Shown in pieces: positions 34,869 through 44,172 of a stretch of 58,393 nucleotides of DNA. The notes beneath the pieces were generated by a model. The model saw nothing but the letters and a program-made list of their open reading frames with translations. It ran no database searches and was not told the origin of the DNA. How positions within the stretch are numbered: position 1 is the first letter of the stretch; each line of letters opens with the position of its first letter. This DNA is from Deltaproteobacteria bacterium (GTDB lineage Bacteria; Desulfobacterota; Syntrophobacteria; Syntrophobacterales; Syntrophobacteraceae). The stretch lies in the NCBI GenBank assembly GCA_021793275.1, contig JAJYTC010000007.1, positions 1 through 58,393 of the forward strand. Direction: 5' to 3'. Made by a program: the position numbers and the translations under genes.

Positions 34869-36059
34869 TCACATCTTCTTGCAACGCTTTATTGCCCTTT
34901 CGAACCCGGGCAACGCCCCTTCGATCGTAGCGTCACTGACACAGTAGGCGATCCGGATATGGCCCGGCCCGGCAAATCCGCTCCCCGGCACGCAGAGGAT
35001 GTTTTCTTCCTGGAGCAGTCGAATGAACTCGATGTCGTCCGGAAGCGGGCTCTTGGGAAAAAGATAAAAGGCCCCGCACGGAACGGTCAGTTCATAGCCG
35101 AACCCGGACAGGGCCGCGACGAGCCGGTCTCTTTTTGCCTTATAGATGCCGACGTCCACGCACACTCCCTGAAGCGCCTCAACCAGCCTCTGCATGATGG
35201 CGGGCGCGTTCACAAACCCGAGGATCCTGTTCGCCAGAGTGAGCGCATCGATGATCTTTTGCCCGTCTTCCGCCGAGGGGCTGAGCGCCACGAAGCCTAT
35301 GCGTTCGCCGGGCAGAGAAAGGTCTTTGGAATAGGAACCGGTGATCAGCGAATCGGGGTAGTGGGCAAAAACGCATGGGACACTGCAGTTCTCGTATACG
35401 ATTTTGCGGTATGGTTCGTCGGACACCAGGTAGATGACGTGGCCGAATTGGCTGCTCTTTGCCTTGAGAATTTCTCCCAGTCTGGCTATGGTTTCTTCCG
35501 GGTATACCTGCCCGGTCGGATTGTTGGGAGAATTTATGAGCACAATTTTCGTGCGCGGTCCGATCTCCTGCTCCATGCGTTCGAGGTCGAGATTGAAATC
35601 CGGCTCTCGGGCGGGCACGGATTTCAGCACCCCGCCGTGATTGTCCGCATAAAAGGAGTATTCCACGAAATAGGGGGCGGGGCAAAGCACCTCGTCACCG
35701 GGATCGAGCAGCGCCTTGAAAATAATGTTTAGCCCCCCTGCAGCCCCGCACGTTACAACTATTTGCTCCCGGGCCATCGAAGTGCAGAATTCTTTAGCAA
35801 AATATGCGGACATGGCCGAACGTGTGGAAAGAAGGCCCGCATTGGGCATGTATGCATGCATCCCCGGGTCTTTGCTTCGGGCCAGTTCCAGCAGTTTTTC
35901 ACCGACTATGTCCGGAGGGGGAACATTGGGGTTTCCCAGGCTGAAATCAAAGACCTTGTCCTCGCCATGGATTTTTTTCAACCGTGCGCCTTCTTCGAAC
36001 ATCCTGCGAATCCACGAGGATTTTTCGATAAACTGGTTCATTTTCCGGGCAACCGCCAT
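34869..36059 (-). CDS. PLP-dependent aminotransferase class I/II
   Basis: A 396-residue fold-type I aminotransferase. Cofactor motifs: TCGAAGGLNIIFKALLDPGDEVLCPAPYFVEY, INSPNNPTGQVYP, YLVSDEPYRKIVY (Asp to the pyridine nitrogen), and the Schiff-base lysine in TGSYSKDLSLPGERIG. The C-terminal GHIRIAYCV carries the carboxylate-binding Arg. It belongs to the aspartate/alanine aminotransferase group; amino donor and acceptor cannot be set from the sequence. It is divergent from the Hdr cluster over 288 bp. Confidence 0.9.
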   Translation of the reverse strand: MAVARKMNQFIEKSSWIRRMFEEGARLKKIHGEDKVFDFSLGNPNVPPPDIVGEKLLELARSKDPGMHAYMPNAGLLSTRSAMSAYFAKEFCTSMAREQIVVTCGAAGGLNIIFKALLDPGDEVLCPAPYFVEYSFYADNHGGVLKSVPAREPDFNLDLERMEQEIGPRTKIVLINSPNNPTGQVYPEETIARLGEILKAKSSQFGHVIYLVSDEPYRKIVYENCSVPCVFAHYPDSLITGSYSKDLSLPGERIGFVALSPSAEDGQKIIDALTLANRILGFVNAPAIMQRLVEALQGVCVDVGIYKAKRDRLVAALSGFGYELTVPCGAFYLFPKSPLPDDIEFIRLLQEENILCVPGSGFAGPGHIRIAYCVSDATIEGALPGFERAIKRCKKM

Positions 36060-36134
36060 AGTGTGCTCAAAGCCTCCTTAAACTGGTATGTGGCCGGAAT
36101 CCGGGTTGTCTTTCGGAAAGCAGCTTCCGGCACT

Positions 36135-36212
36135 ATAAGAGAGATTTGCACTCTTATGCAAGCATTCTGTTCAGTTTTTCTTGACGGAAAACCCTGCTCA
36201 GGGTTATAAGAG
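36135..36212. promoter_or_regulatory. ATAAGAG repeats in the divergent region before the Hdr cluster
   Basis: ATAAGAG (36135-36141) and its inverse CTCTTAT (36151-36157) form an inverted repeat with a nine-base spacer, and a third copy lies at 36206-36212. They fall between the aminotransferase start (36059) and the Hdr start (36348), so they may bind a regulator of either. No known operator was recognised, and no clear promoter could be picked in this 288-bp gap. Confidence 0.4.
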
Positions 36213-36347
36213 AGTGTCATTTATTTCACAATGTAGGCCGTCTTGAAATTGTTTTGCTTCCCACTCGGGTCCCGTGCGGGAATTTGTGGTGTGGCTGCTG
36301 CGCTAGTCCGGTTTTGAAGACCTCCCCAATTACCATCAGGAGGAAGT

Positions 36348-39300
36348 ATGACAGGCAAGGCGTCTAATAAGAGTACGGTCGGTTCGGTCCTGGTTGTCGG
36401 CGGTGGTATCGCCGGAATGCAGGCCTCGCTCGATCTTGCCAATTCCGGTTTTTATGTTTATCTGCTCGAAAAATCGTCTGCCGTCGGCGGAGGAATGTCG
36501 CAGCTCGATAAGACCTTCCCTACAAACGAATGCGCAATGTGAATCATTTCCCCCAAGCTGGTCGAGGTCGGCCGGCATCTCAATATCGAACTTCTGCCGC
36601 TTTCGGAAGTTAAGCAGGTCAGCGGAGTACCCGGAAATTTCACCGTGGAGGTCCTGCAGGAACCCCGCTACGTGGATCCGTCCAGGTGCACCGGCTGCGG
36701 CGAGTGCGCCAAAGTCTGCCCTGTCGAGCGCAAAAATGAATACAATGAGGGTCTGGACGTTCGCCGCGCGGCGTATCGCAAGTACGCCCAGGCGGTTCCA
36801 GGGGCCTATGCCATTGAAAAGCGCGGGACATCGCCGTGCAAAGCCGCCTGCCCGGCCCACATCTCGGTTCAGGGCTATGTGGCCCTGAGCGCACAGGGCA
36901 AATATCGGGAAGCCCTCAAACTGATAAAAGAAGAAAACCCCCTGCCGGCTATCTGCGGTCGCGTTTGCCACCATCCCTGCGAGAGCGCATGCATGCGGGG
37001 CCAGTTTGACGAGCCGGTTGCCATCGATTCGATCAAGCGCTTCCTGGCCGATCTGGATCTTAAGTCCGAAACCAGGTACGTACCCGAAATAAAGGACAAA
37101 CGAGCCGAAAGGGTCGCAATTATAGGTTCGGGTCCGGCAGGTTTGTCCTGTGCTTATTACCTTGCCGCGGAAGGATACCGGGTAACCGTTTTTGAAAAAC
37201 TGCCGGTGCTTGGAGGCATGCTTACCGTCGGCATTCCTTCCTACAGGCTCCCCAAAGACACGATCGAGGCCGAAATCCAGGTCATTAGCGACATGGGCGT
37301 AGAGTTCAAAACAGGGGTCGAGATAGGAAAGGACCTCACTGTCGCCCAACTCAGAGACCAGGGGTACAAGGCCTTCTTCATGGCCATAGGGGCGCAGGAA
37401 TGCAAGGCGCTCGGCATCTCCGGAGAAGACTTCGAAGGGGTTGTTCCCGGCGTCGAATATTTAAGAGACATAAATCTGGGTAAAAAAGTTCCCCTGGGCG
37501 ACCGCGTGGCCGTGATAGGCGGCGGAAATGTCGCGATGGATACGGTGCGAACAGCGCTTCGCAGCGGATCGCGCAAGCCCTTCATCATCTACCGCCGAAG
37601 CGAGGCGGAGATGCCCGCCAACGAAGAAGAGATCCACGAGTGCCGCGAAGAGGGCATCGAGATCATGACCCTTACCAATCCCGTTCGGGTCGTAGGGGAA
37701 AACGGCCGGGTCAAGGCGGTCGAGTGCGTGAAAATGGAACTGGGCGAGCCGGATGCAAGCGGCAGGAGGCGGCCCGTTCCGGTCAAGGGCTCGGAGTTCC
37801 TCATCGAAGTCGATGCGGTCGTTCCGGCAATCGGCCAGGAATCCGACTGGGCGTGTCTTACCGAAGAGTGCGCCTGCCGGCTTACCGACTGGGGCACTAT
37901 GAGCATCGATCCGCTGACCCTTCAGACCCACGATCCCGACATCTTTGCGGGCGGAGACGCCGTTACCGGCCCGAAAACCGTAATTGAAGCCATTGCAGCT
38001 GGCAAGCAGGCGGCGATTTCAATCGGCCGTTTCATTCGCGGTGAGGATTTACGGGCCGGGCGCGAAAGGGAATGGCAGGCGGTCCAGGAAGTGGTGACCG
38101 AAGGCTATGACAGAATCCCGCGGGCCCATATGCCCGTTCTTTCGCCGGAAATCCGCACCTCCAATTTCGATGAAGTCCAGTTGGGATTGAGCGAAGAGCA
38201 GGTGAGGATCGAAGCTGCTCGCTGCCTTAGCTGCGGCATCTGCTCCGAATGCTATCAATGCGTCGATGCCTGCCTTGCAAAGGCCGTCGACCACAGCCAG
38301 CAGGCCAGAACTCTCACATTGAACGTTGGCGCGATCATCGCCTCATCGGGCTTCAAAGCCTTCGATCCCAGCCGGTTCGATACGTACAACTACGCGGGAC
38401 ACCCCAATGTATTGACCGCTCTCGAATTCGAAAGATTTCTGAGCGCGGGCGGCCCCACAAGGGGTCATGTGGTGAGACCCTCCGAGTTGCAGCGCGAGGC
38501 TCGCATCGAGTCGGCCGAAAAGGAACTTGAAAGCCTGCGGGAACAGTCCGGCGCCGAAAATGTCGGGAAGATCGAAAAACTTCGCGCCCAAATAGCCGAA
38601 ATGCGCAAGCTCCAGACGCACGAACCTCCCAAGCGGATCGCCTGGCTCCAGTGCGTCGGGTCTCGAAATGTCAACCAGTGCGATAACGGTTACTGCTCGG
38701 GCGTTTGCTGCATGTATGCAATAAAGGAGGCCGTGATTGCCAGGGAGCACGCCAAGGGCGACCTGGACGCGGCGATCTTTTTCATGGATATGCGCACCTT
38801 CGGCAAGGAGTTCGAGCAGTATTACACGCGTGCCGAAAATAACGGGGTCAGGTTCATTCGGTCGCGTGTGCACTCGGTTCAACCGGTCCCCGGCTCAGAT
38901 AACCTCCAGATCAGTTATGTGACCGAATCCGGGGAAATGAAGGTCGAGGAATTCGATTTGGTCGTCCTTTCGGTAGGCCTTGAATCCTCGCCGGATGCAG
39001 CCGATATTGCCGCAAAGATCGGCTTCGATCTCGATCATTACCGGTTCGCAAAGACTTCGAGCTTTGCCCCGGTCGAGGCCTCCAGTCCAGGAATCTACGT
39101 CTGCGGCGTTTTACAGGGCCCAAAAGACATACCGCTTTCCGTTATGGAGGCTTCGGCAGCCGCAGGCGCTGCCGCGAGCAAACTCGCCGAGGCCAGAAAT
39201 ACGCTTGTCCGGGAAAAGACTTTCCCGCAGGAGCGCGATGTCAGTTCCGAGCCTCTCAGGATCGGCGTATTCGTGTGCAATTGCGGCATCAATATCGGCA

Positions 39301-40928
39301 GTGTCGTCAGGGTGCCCGAAGTTGTCGAGTACGCAAAGACCCTGCCCAACGTCGTCTACGTCCAGGAAAACCTCTTTTCCTGTTCCCAGGACGCACAGGA
39401 CAGGCTCGTTCAGGTGATAAAGGAGCAAAACCTCAACCGCGTGGTCGTCTCCGCCTGTTCGCCCCGCACCCACGAGCCGCTCTTTCAGGAGACGCTGCGA
39501 AACTCGGGTCTCAATAAGTACCTGTTCGAGCAGGCCAATATCCGCGACCAGTGCTCCTGGGTCCATGCAGCCGAACCTGAGGAGGCTACCGCCAAGGCCA
39601 AGGACCTTGTCCGGATGGCGGTTTCCCGAGCGCAACTCATCGAGCCGCTTCCGATGCCTTCGGTCCCCGTTACTCCGGCGGCGCTTGTGATCGGCGGCGG
39701 CGTGGCCGGAATGGTGAGCGCCCTTACCCTTGCCGAACAGGGGTTCGAAGCCTGCATCGTCGAAGCCAAAGAAAAGCTCGGGGGGCAGGCCCTGCATCTC
39801 CACAGGACATGGAAGGGCGAAAACGTCCCCGAATTCGTTTCAGAGCTGGTCCGTAAAGTTGAAAACAACGAAAAGATCAGGGTGTTCCTCAATTCCTCGA
39901 TCAAGCAGACATCCGGCTACATCGGCAATTTCAGGACCACGGTGGCATCGAACGGCCAGGAGAGCGAAATCGCTCATGGCGCAACAATTCTTGCTACCGG
40001 GGCGCAACCGCTGGTCCCTGAGGAGTATCTCTACGGGAAAAACAGCCGTGTTTTCCGGTGGCATGAACTCGACGATGCCCGGGAGACCGACACGGTAAAG
40101 AACGCCCGTAGGGCGGTGTTCATCCAGTGCGTCGGATCGCGGGAAGAAGGCCGGCCGCATTGCAGCAGGATATGCTGCACATTCTCGGTCCAAAAGGCAG
40201 TCGAACTCAAAAAGCGAAACCCGGAAACCGACGTCTACGTAATCTACCGCGACATTCGCACCTACGGCGAACGAGAGGATCTATACAGGGAAGCCCGAAA
40301 GCTCGGCGTGATATTTATCCGCTACGACCTGGAAAATAAGCCCGTGGTCACCGAGACGGCTGAGGGCAAGCTCGAAGTGAGCGTTATCGACCACGTGCTT
40401 AGACGCCCGATTGTCATCAGGCCGGATTTCATCACTCTGGCTACGGCCATTCACACCGAAGGGGCACAGGAATTGGGTCAGCTTTTCAAGGTCCCGCTCA
40501 GCCAGGACAAATTTTTCCTGGAAGTGCATATGAAGCTGCGCCCGGTTGACTTCGCAACGGACGGCATCTTTGTATGCGGTCTTGCCCACTATCCCAAGCC
40601 CATCGATGAGAGCATCGCGCAGGCCCAGGCCGCCGCGGCCCGCGCCGCAACCGTGCTGGCGCGAAAGAGCATCGAGGTCGAAGGGGTGGTGTCGAGCGTG
40701 GACGAGTCGCTTTGCCGGGGTTGCGGCAAATGCGTCGAGGTCTGTCCTTACGGCGCTCCGCACCTGGTTGAAAAAGAGGGAGGCATTCTGGTTTCAAATA
40801 TCCAGGAAGCGCTTTGCAAAGGGTGCGGGGCGTGCGCGGTGGCATGCCCGACCGGCGCTGCCTCCATAAGGCATTTCAATGATCGGGAAGTGCTGGCCAT
40901 GGTCGATGCGGCGCTGACCTGGCAGTAG
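36348..40928 (+). CDS. Selenocysteine-containing HdrA-GltD-HdrA fusion (giant HdrA)
   Basis: Read through one UGA (36540-36542, residue 65) this is a 1526-residue protein. Order: HdrA FAD fold ([14 protein letters not shown], ~16) with [15 protein letters not shown], where relatives have Cys; ferredoxin motif [11 protein letters not shown] (~114); GltD-like Fe-S region (~163-215), FAD fold [12 protein letters not shown] (~260) and NADPH fold [10 protein letters not shown] (~390); HdrA middle part [13 protein letters not shown] (~624); a second HdrA unit ([10 protein letters not shown] ~971, GGGVAGM ~1114); and two C-terminal [4Fe-4S] motifs (~1454, ~1489). The frame is open on both sides of the UGA. 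AGGAGG precedes the ATG. It probably bifurcates electrons between NAD(P)H, ferredoxin and the HdrB-type partner. Confidence 0.88.
36553..36575 (+). promoter_or_regulatory. Candidate SECIS hairpin after the UGA of the giant HdrA
   Basis: GCTG/CGGC pairs (one G-U) around the loop GTCGAGGT, extended by CC/GG past a small bulge. The loop begins 19 bases after the UGA at 36540-36542. The hairpin at 42796 has the same form and distance. Because the coding sequence is also conserved here, the fold is plausible but unproven. Confidence 0.5.
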
Positions 40929-40940
40929 ATAATGTCGATC

Positions 40941-40974
40941 CGGAAACTTTCCGGTGGGCACGATAAAGCTCACC
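40941..40974. repeat. Palindromic intergenic repeat (GGTGGGC/GCTCACC)
   Basis: GGTGGGC and GCTCACC pair around an eight-base loop and are flanked by GGAAACTTTCC. The same two blocks occur at 49669-49708 in another arrangement. It lies right after the giant HdrA gene. Confidence 0.5.
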
Positions 40975-41013
40975 CCGCTTCGCTCCCCCACTCTGCCTGG
41001 ACTTAACGGTCGG

Positions 41014-41038
41014 GCGGGTTAAGCGAAGCGCAACCCGC
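41014..41038. repeat. Palindromic repeat with GGGTTAAGCG core
   Basis: GCGGGTT pairs with AACCCGC across a loop starting AAGCG. A related hairpin with the same GGGTTAAGCG string lies at 45877-45898. Both stand just before an mvhD-type gene, about 26-33 bp from the start codons. Confidence 0.5.
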
Positions 41039-41070
41039 ATGGTTCTTTTCGTAATGCAGGCGAGGACCAA

Positions 41071-41490
41071 ATGAGTGCTGACTTCAAGCCGAAGATAATC
41101 GCTTTTTGCTGCAACTGGTGCGCTTACGCAGGCGCGGACCTGGCCGGAGTAAGCCGTATTCAGTACCCGTCCAATATCCGGATCATCCGGGTGATGTGTT
41201 CCGGGCGCGTCTCGCCCGATTTCATCCTCAAGGCGTTCCAAAAAGGGGCCGACGGCGTCCTGGTGAGCGGCTGACACATCGGCGACTGCCGTTACCTGGA
41301 AGGTAACGTAAAGGCTTCGCGAGTGATCGAAATGGTATGGGAGCTTATGGATCTGCTCGGCATCGACCGCAGACGGCTCGAACTCCAATGGGTCTCCTCG
41401 GCTGAAGGCGCCCGCTTTGCCGAAATAGTGACTTCGTTTACCGGCCGCATAATGGAACTCGGGAAATCGTCTCTTGGAGTGGCTGCATGA
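41071..41490 (+). CDS. mvhD: Selenocysteine-containing MvhD-type iron-sulfur protein 1
   Basis: A 139-residue MvhD/FrhD-like protein when the UGA at 41272-41274 is read as selenocysteine (residue 68). MvhD binds a [2Fe-2S] cluster and passes electrons into HdrA. The N-terminal motif reads [21 protein letters not shown]; the second is [17 protein letters not shown], where typical MvhD has GCHIGDC. The frame continues 72 codons past the UGA with family sequence ([16 protein letters not shown]). A strong hairpin with GG in its loop follows the UGA. The stop overlaps the next start as ATGA, so HdrCB is translationally coupled. No hydrogenase subunits are nearby, so the electron source differs from methanogens. 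Confidence 0.88.
41290..41308 (+). promoter_or_regulatory. SECIS hairpin of mvhD 1
   Basis: CGTTACC and GGTAACG form a perfect seven-pair stem around the loop TGGAA. The loop starts 23 bases after the UGA and has G residues at its second and third places, as expected of a bacterial SECIS element bound by SelB. The best of the four candidates here. Confidence 0.75.
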
Positions 41491-42614
41491 ACATAGGCGA
41501 ATCCGTAAACCTTTACAGGGCTTATTACTGCCTCGACTGCGGCGTCTGCACCGGGAGTTGTCCGGTATCGCGGGTGCTGCCGACTTTTTCTCCGCGCCTG
41601 GTTGTGGAAAAGGCCATGCTCGAACTTGGAGACGAACTGCTTGGAGACAGGGACCTTTGGTCCTGCCTCACCTGCGGGCGGTGCTACCAGCGGTGCCCGA
41701 CCAATATCAATTTCCCGGAATTCATGAGAAACCTAAGGGAGGAGGCGGCCAAACGCGGCCTTTCGCCTACGCTTACTCATCACGGCATGCTCCAGTCGGT
41801 GATGGAATTCCAGGCCGCGGGAGTCAGGCAGAAAAAGACCGATTGGGCCAGGGAAGCGGGCAAAATCGCAGACACCGGCGAGGTTTTCTACTTCGTGGGT
41901 TGCATGCCCTATTTCAGCGTAATCTTCCGCGACATCGGCGTCGACAGCCTTTCGATCGGCAGGAGCGTAATAAAAATACTGAACGCGGCCGGCATTACGC
42001 CGGTTGTCTCCGACGAGGAGGCCTGCTGCGGACACGATATGCTCTGGAACGGAAATCCTGAAACGTTCAAAAAGCTCGCGGCGAAAAACATCGAGCTTAT
42101 CCGGAGCAGCGGCGCCAAAAAAGTGGTTTTCAGTTGCCCCGAGGGCTATTACACCTTCAAGCACCACTATCCGCTCTACTTCGGGGAACTGGGCTTCGAA
42201 GCGGTCCATTTCTACGACTACATCGAGAAGATGATCGGCGAGGGCGCGCTCAAACTCTCCGACGGGGCCAGGGCGTATACCTACCACGACCCGTGTCGCC
42301 TCGGGCGCATGGCCAAAATATACGAAAGCCCCCGTGCGATCCTGCACAGCCTTGCAGGGGATCGATTCAGGGAGATGGAGCGAAACCGGGAGAATTCGGT
42401 GTGCTGCGGCACAACCGGTTGGGCCAACTGTTCGAGCTGCTCGAAGCAAATTCAGGCAGAACGTCTGAGGGAAGCCAAGGCCACCGGCGCAAAGACCCTG
42501 GTCACCGCCTGTCCGAAATGCCAGATTCACTTGAGCTGCGCTCTGTCGAGCATGGAAGATATGGACCTTGAGATCAAGGACCTGACCACCCTGATTTCTG
42601 AAAGCATGAGGTGA
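41487..42614 (+). CDS. HdrC-HdrB-type heterodisulfide-reductase-like protein (HdrD form)
   Basis: A 375-residue fusion. The HdrC-like N-terminus has two [4Fe-4S] motifs (CLDCGVCTGSCPV and CLTCGRCYQRCPT, residues ~13-70). The HdrB-like C-terminus has two CCG regions. The first (FVGCMPYF...ACCGHD...FSCPEGYY) ends C-P-E-G, lacking the last Cys of the usual C-x-x-C. The second (DPC...SVCCGTTGWANCSSC...ACPKC) is complete. HdrB holds noncubane clusters that split a disulfide; here perhaps only one site is whole. It is the likely thiol/disulfide end of the complex; whether the partner is DsrC or another thiol is unknown. It lies between mvhD 1 and the second HdrA. Confidence 0.88.
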   Translation: MNIGESVNLYRAYYCLDCGVCTGSCPVSRVLPTFSPRLVVEKAMLELGDELLGDRDLWSCLTCGRCYQRCPTNINFPEFMRNLREEAAKRGLSPTLTHHGMLQSVMEFQAAGVRQKKTDWAREAGKIADTGEVFYFVGCMPYFSVIFRDIGVDSLSIGRSVIKILNAAGITPVVSDEEACCGHDMLWNGNPETFKKLAAKNIELIRSSGAKKVVFSCPEGYYTFKHHYPLYFGELGFEAVHFYDYIEKMIGEGALKLSDGARAYTYHDPCRLGRMAKIYESPRAILHSLAGDRFREMERNRENSVCCGTTGWANCSSCSKQIQAERLREAKATGAKTLVTACPKCQIHLSCALSSMEDMDLEIKDLTTLISESMR

Positions 42615-42617
42615 AAA

Positions 42618-44153
42618 GTGAACAAAGACGTACTGGTCATCGGCGGAGGGATCGCCGGAATTCAGGCGGCCCTGGACCTTGCGGAAATGGGAATCCAGGT
42701 GCACATGGTGGAAAGGCTCCCGAGCATTGGCGGGAAAATGGCCCAGTTGGACAAGACTTTCCCGACCAACGACTGCGCGATTTGAATTCTTTCGCCCAAG
42801 CTGCTGGATGTCGGTCGGCATCCTAAAATAAATCTTCTGGCCTACAGCGAAATCGAGGGAATCGGCGGGCAGGCCGGCAATTTCAAAATCAGCGTGAGGA
42901 AAAAGGCGCGCTACGTAAACGAAGATCTTTGCACCGGCTGCGGATCGTGCGCCGAGAAATGCCCTACGCCGGCCGTGGACACATTCAATACCGGGATAGG
43001 TCAGCGCAAGGCCATATACAAGTATTTCGCCCAGGGCATCCCGTCCGTTTTCACCATCGACGCACCCAGTTGCCGCCAGCTCGGGCAGGGCAAGAAGTGC
43101 GGCGTATGCGCGAAGACCTGCCAGGCAAAGGCAATTGATTTCGAGCAAAAAGACAGGATGGTCGAAATCGAAGCCGGAGCGATCGTTATGGCTACAGGCT
43201 ATGACGTTTTCGACCCGTCGGTTATCCCTGAATATGGCTACGGGCGGATTAAAAACGTCGTGACCGCCCTTGAGTTCGAGCGGCTCCTTAGCGCGTCCGG
43301 CCCAACCGCCGGCCACCTCGACCGTCCGTCCGAGCTTACCCTGGAAAAAGAGATCGAGGAGACCGGAAAAGAGGTCAGGAAGCTTTCCGCGCGTATAAAA
43401 CAGCTCGAGGAAAAACAGGGCAAAACATCGGATGAAGTTATAAGCCAGGTAAAGGCGGGCGCATCCGACGAACCGCTTGTAGAGTGGGCGAAGCAGGCCG
43501 AATCGCTCGCGGAGATGCAAGCGGCACTTGCGGCCATGAACAGGAAAATGGCCGCGGCCACAACCGCCAAAAAGCTCGCTTTCATCCAGTGCGTCGGATC
43601 GCGCGATTTCCGGTTCAACCGGTATTGCTCCTCCTACTGCTGCATGCACTCGGTAAAGGAGGCGATGATCGCCAACGAGCATGACAGGGAAGTCCATTCT
43701 TCCATATTCTGCATGGATCTACGCGCGGTAGGCCGAGGCTTCGAGGAATACAAACTGAGGGGTGGTCAGCAGGCAAATATCGAATATATTCGCGGCCGTG
43801 TGGCCGAGATCACCGAAGACGAAGCCAAAAACCCTGTTGTCTGGTTCGAATCGACGACCGAACGGCACGTGAAGAGCGAGGTCTTCGATATGGTGGTCCT
43901 TGCCGCGGCCTGCGTTCCGAGCGCGGGGACAGCGAGGCTCGCGCAGCTTGCGGGAGTTGAACTGGATACCAACGGCTTCGTCAAAACCGACCCCCTCATG
44001 CCGCTCGCAACGACCAGACCGGGGATTTTCGTCTGCGGGTGCGCGCAGGGGCCGATGGATATCCCGGAATCGGTGGCCCAGGCCAGCAGCGCGGCGGCCT
44101 GCGCCGCCGAGGCGGTTATCGGCGCGCAGATAACGCTTAAGGCGACTGCTTGA
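42618..44153 (+). CDS. hdrA: Selenocysteine-containing HdrA-type protein
   Basis: A 511-residue HdrA, read through UGA at 42783-42785 (residue 56). GTG start at 42618 with GAGGTG five bases before it. FAD fold [44 protein letters not shown], aligned with the same motif in the giant HdrA; ferredoxin [20 protein letters not shown]; and the HdrA block [30 protein letters not shown]. HdrA is the flavin subunit that bifurcates electrons. An ORF caller that stops at UGA sees only a late start near 42894 and loses the flavin fold. It is followed 19 bp later by a second HdrA-like protein. Confidence 0.88.
42796..42818 (+). promoter_or_regulatory. Candidate SECIS hairpin after the UGA of the second HdrA
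   Basis: GCTG/CGGT pairs around the loop CTGGATGT, extended by CC/GG. The loop begins 19 bases after the UGA, as in the giant HdrA; the G-C pair there is G-U here, and the loop sequence differs while keeping G residues. Confidence 0.5.
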
Positions 44154-44172
44154 CTCTCTAAGAGGTGCTCAA

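Noticed and set aside
36540-36542. UGA read as a true stop giving a 64-residue peptide and a separate downstream HdrA-like gene
   Set aside because: The frame continues without a break into the conserved IISPKL motif, no start or ribosome-binding site follows the UGA, and the same pattern recurs at 42783, 41272 and 45969.
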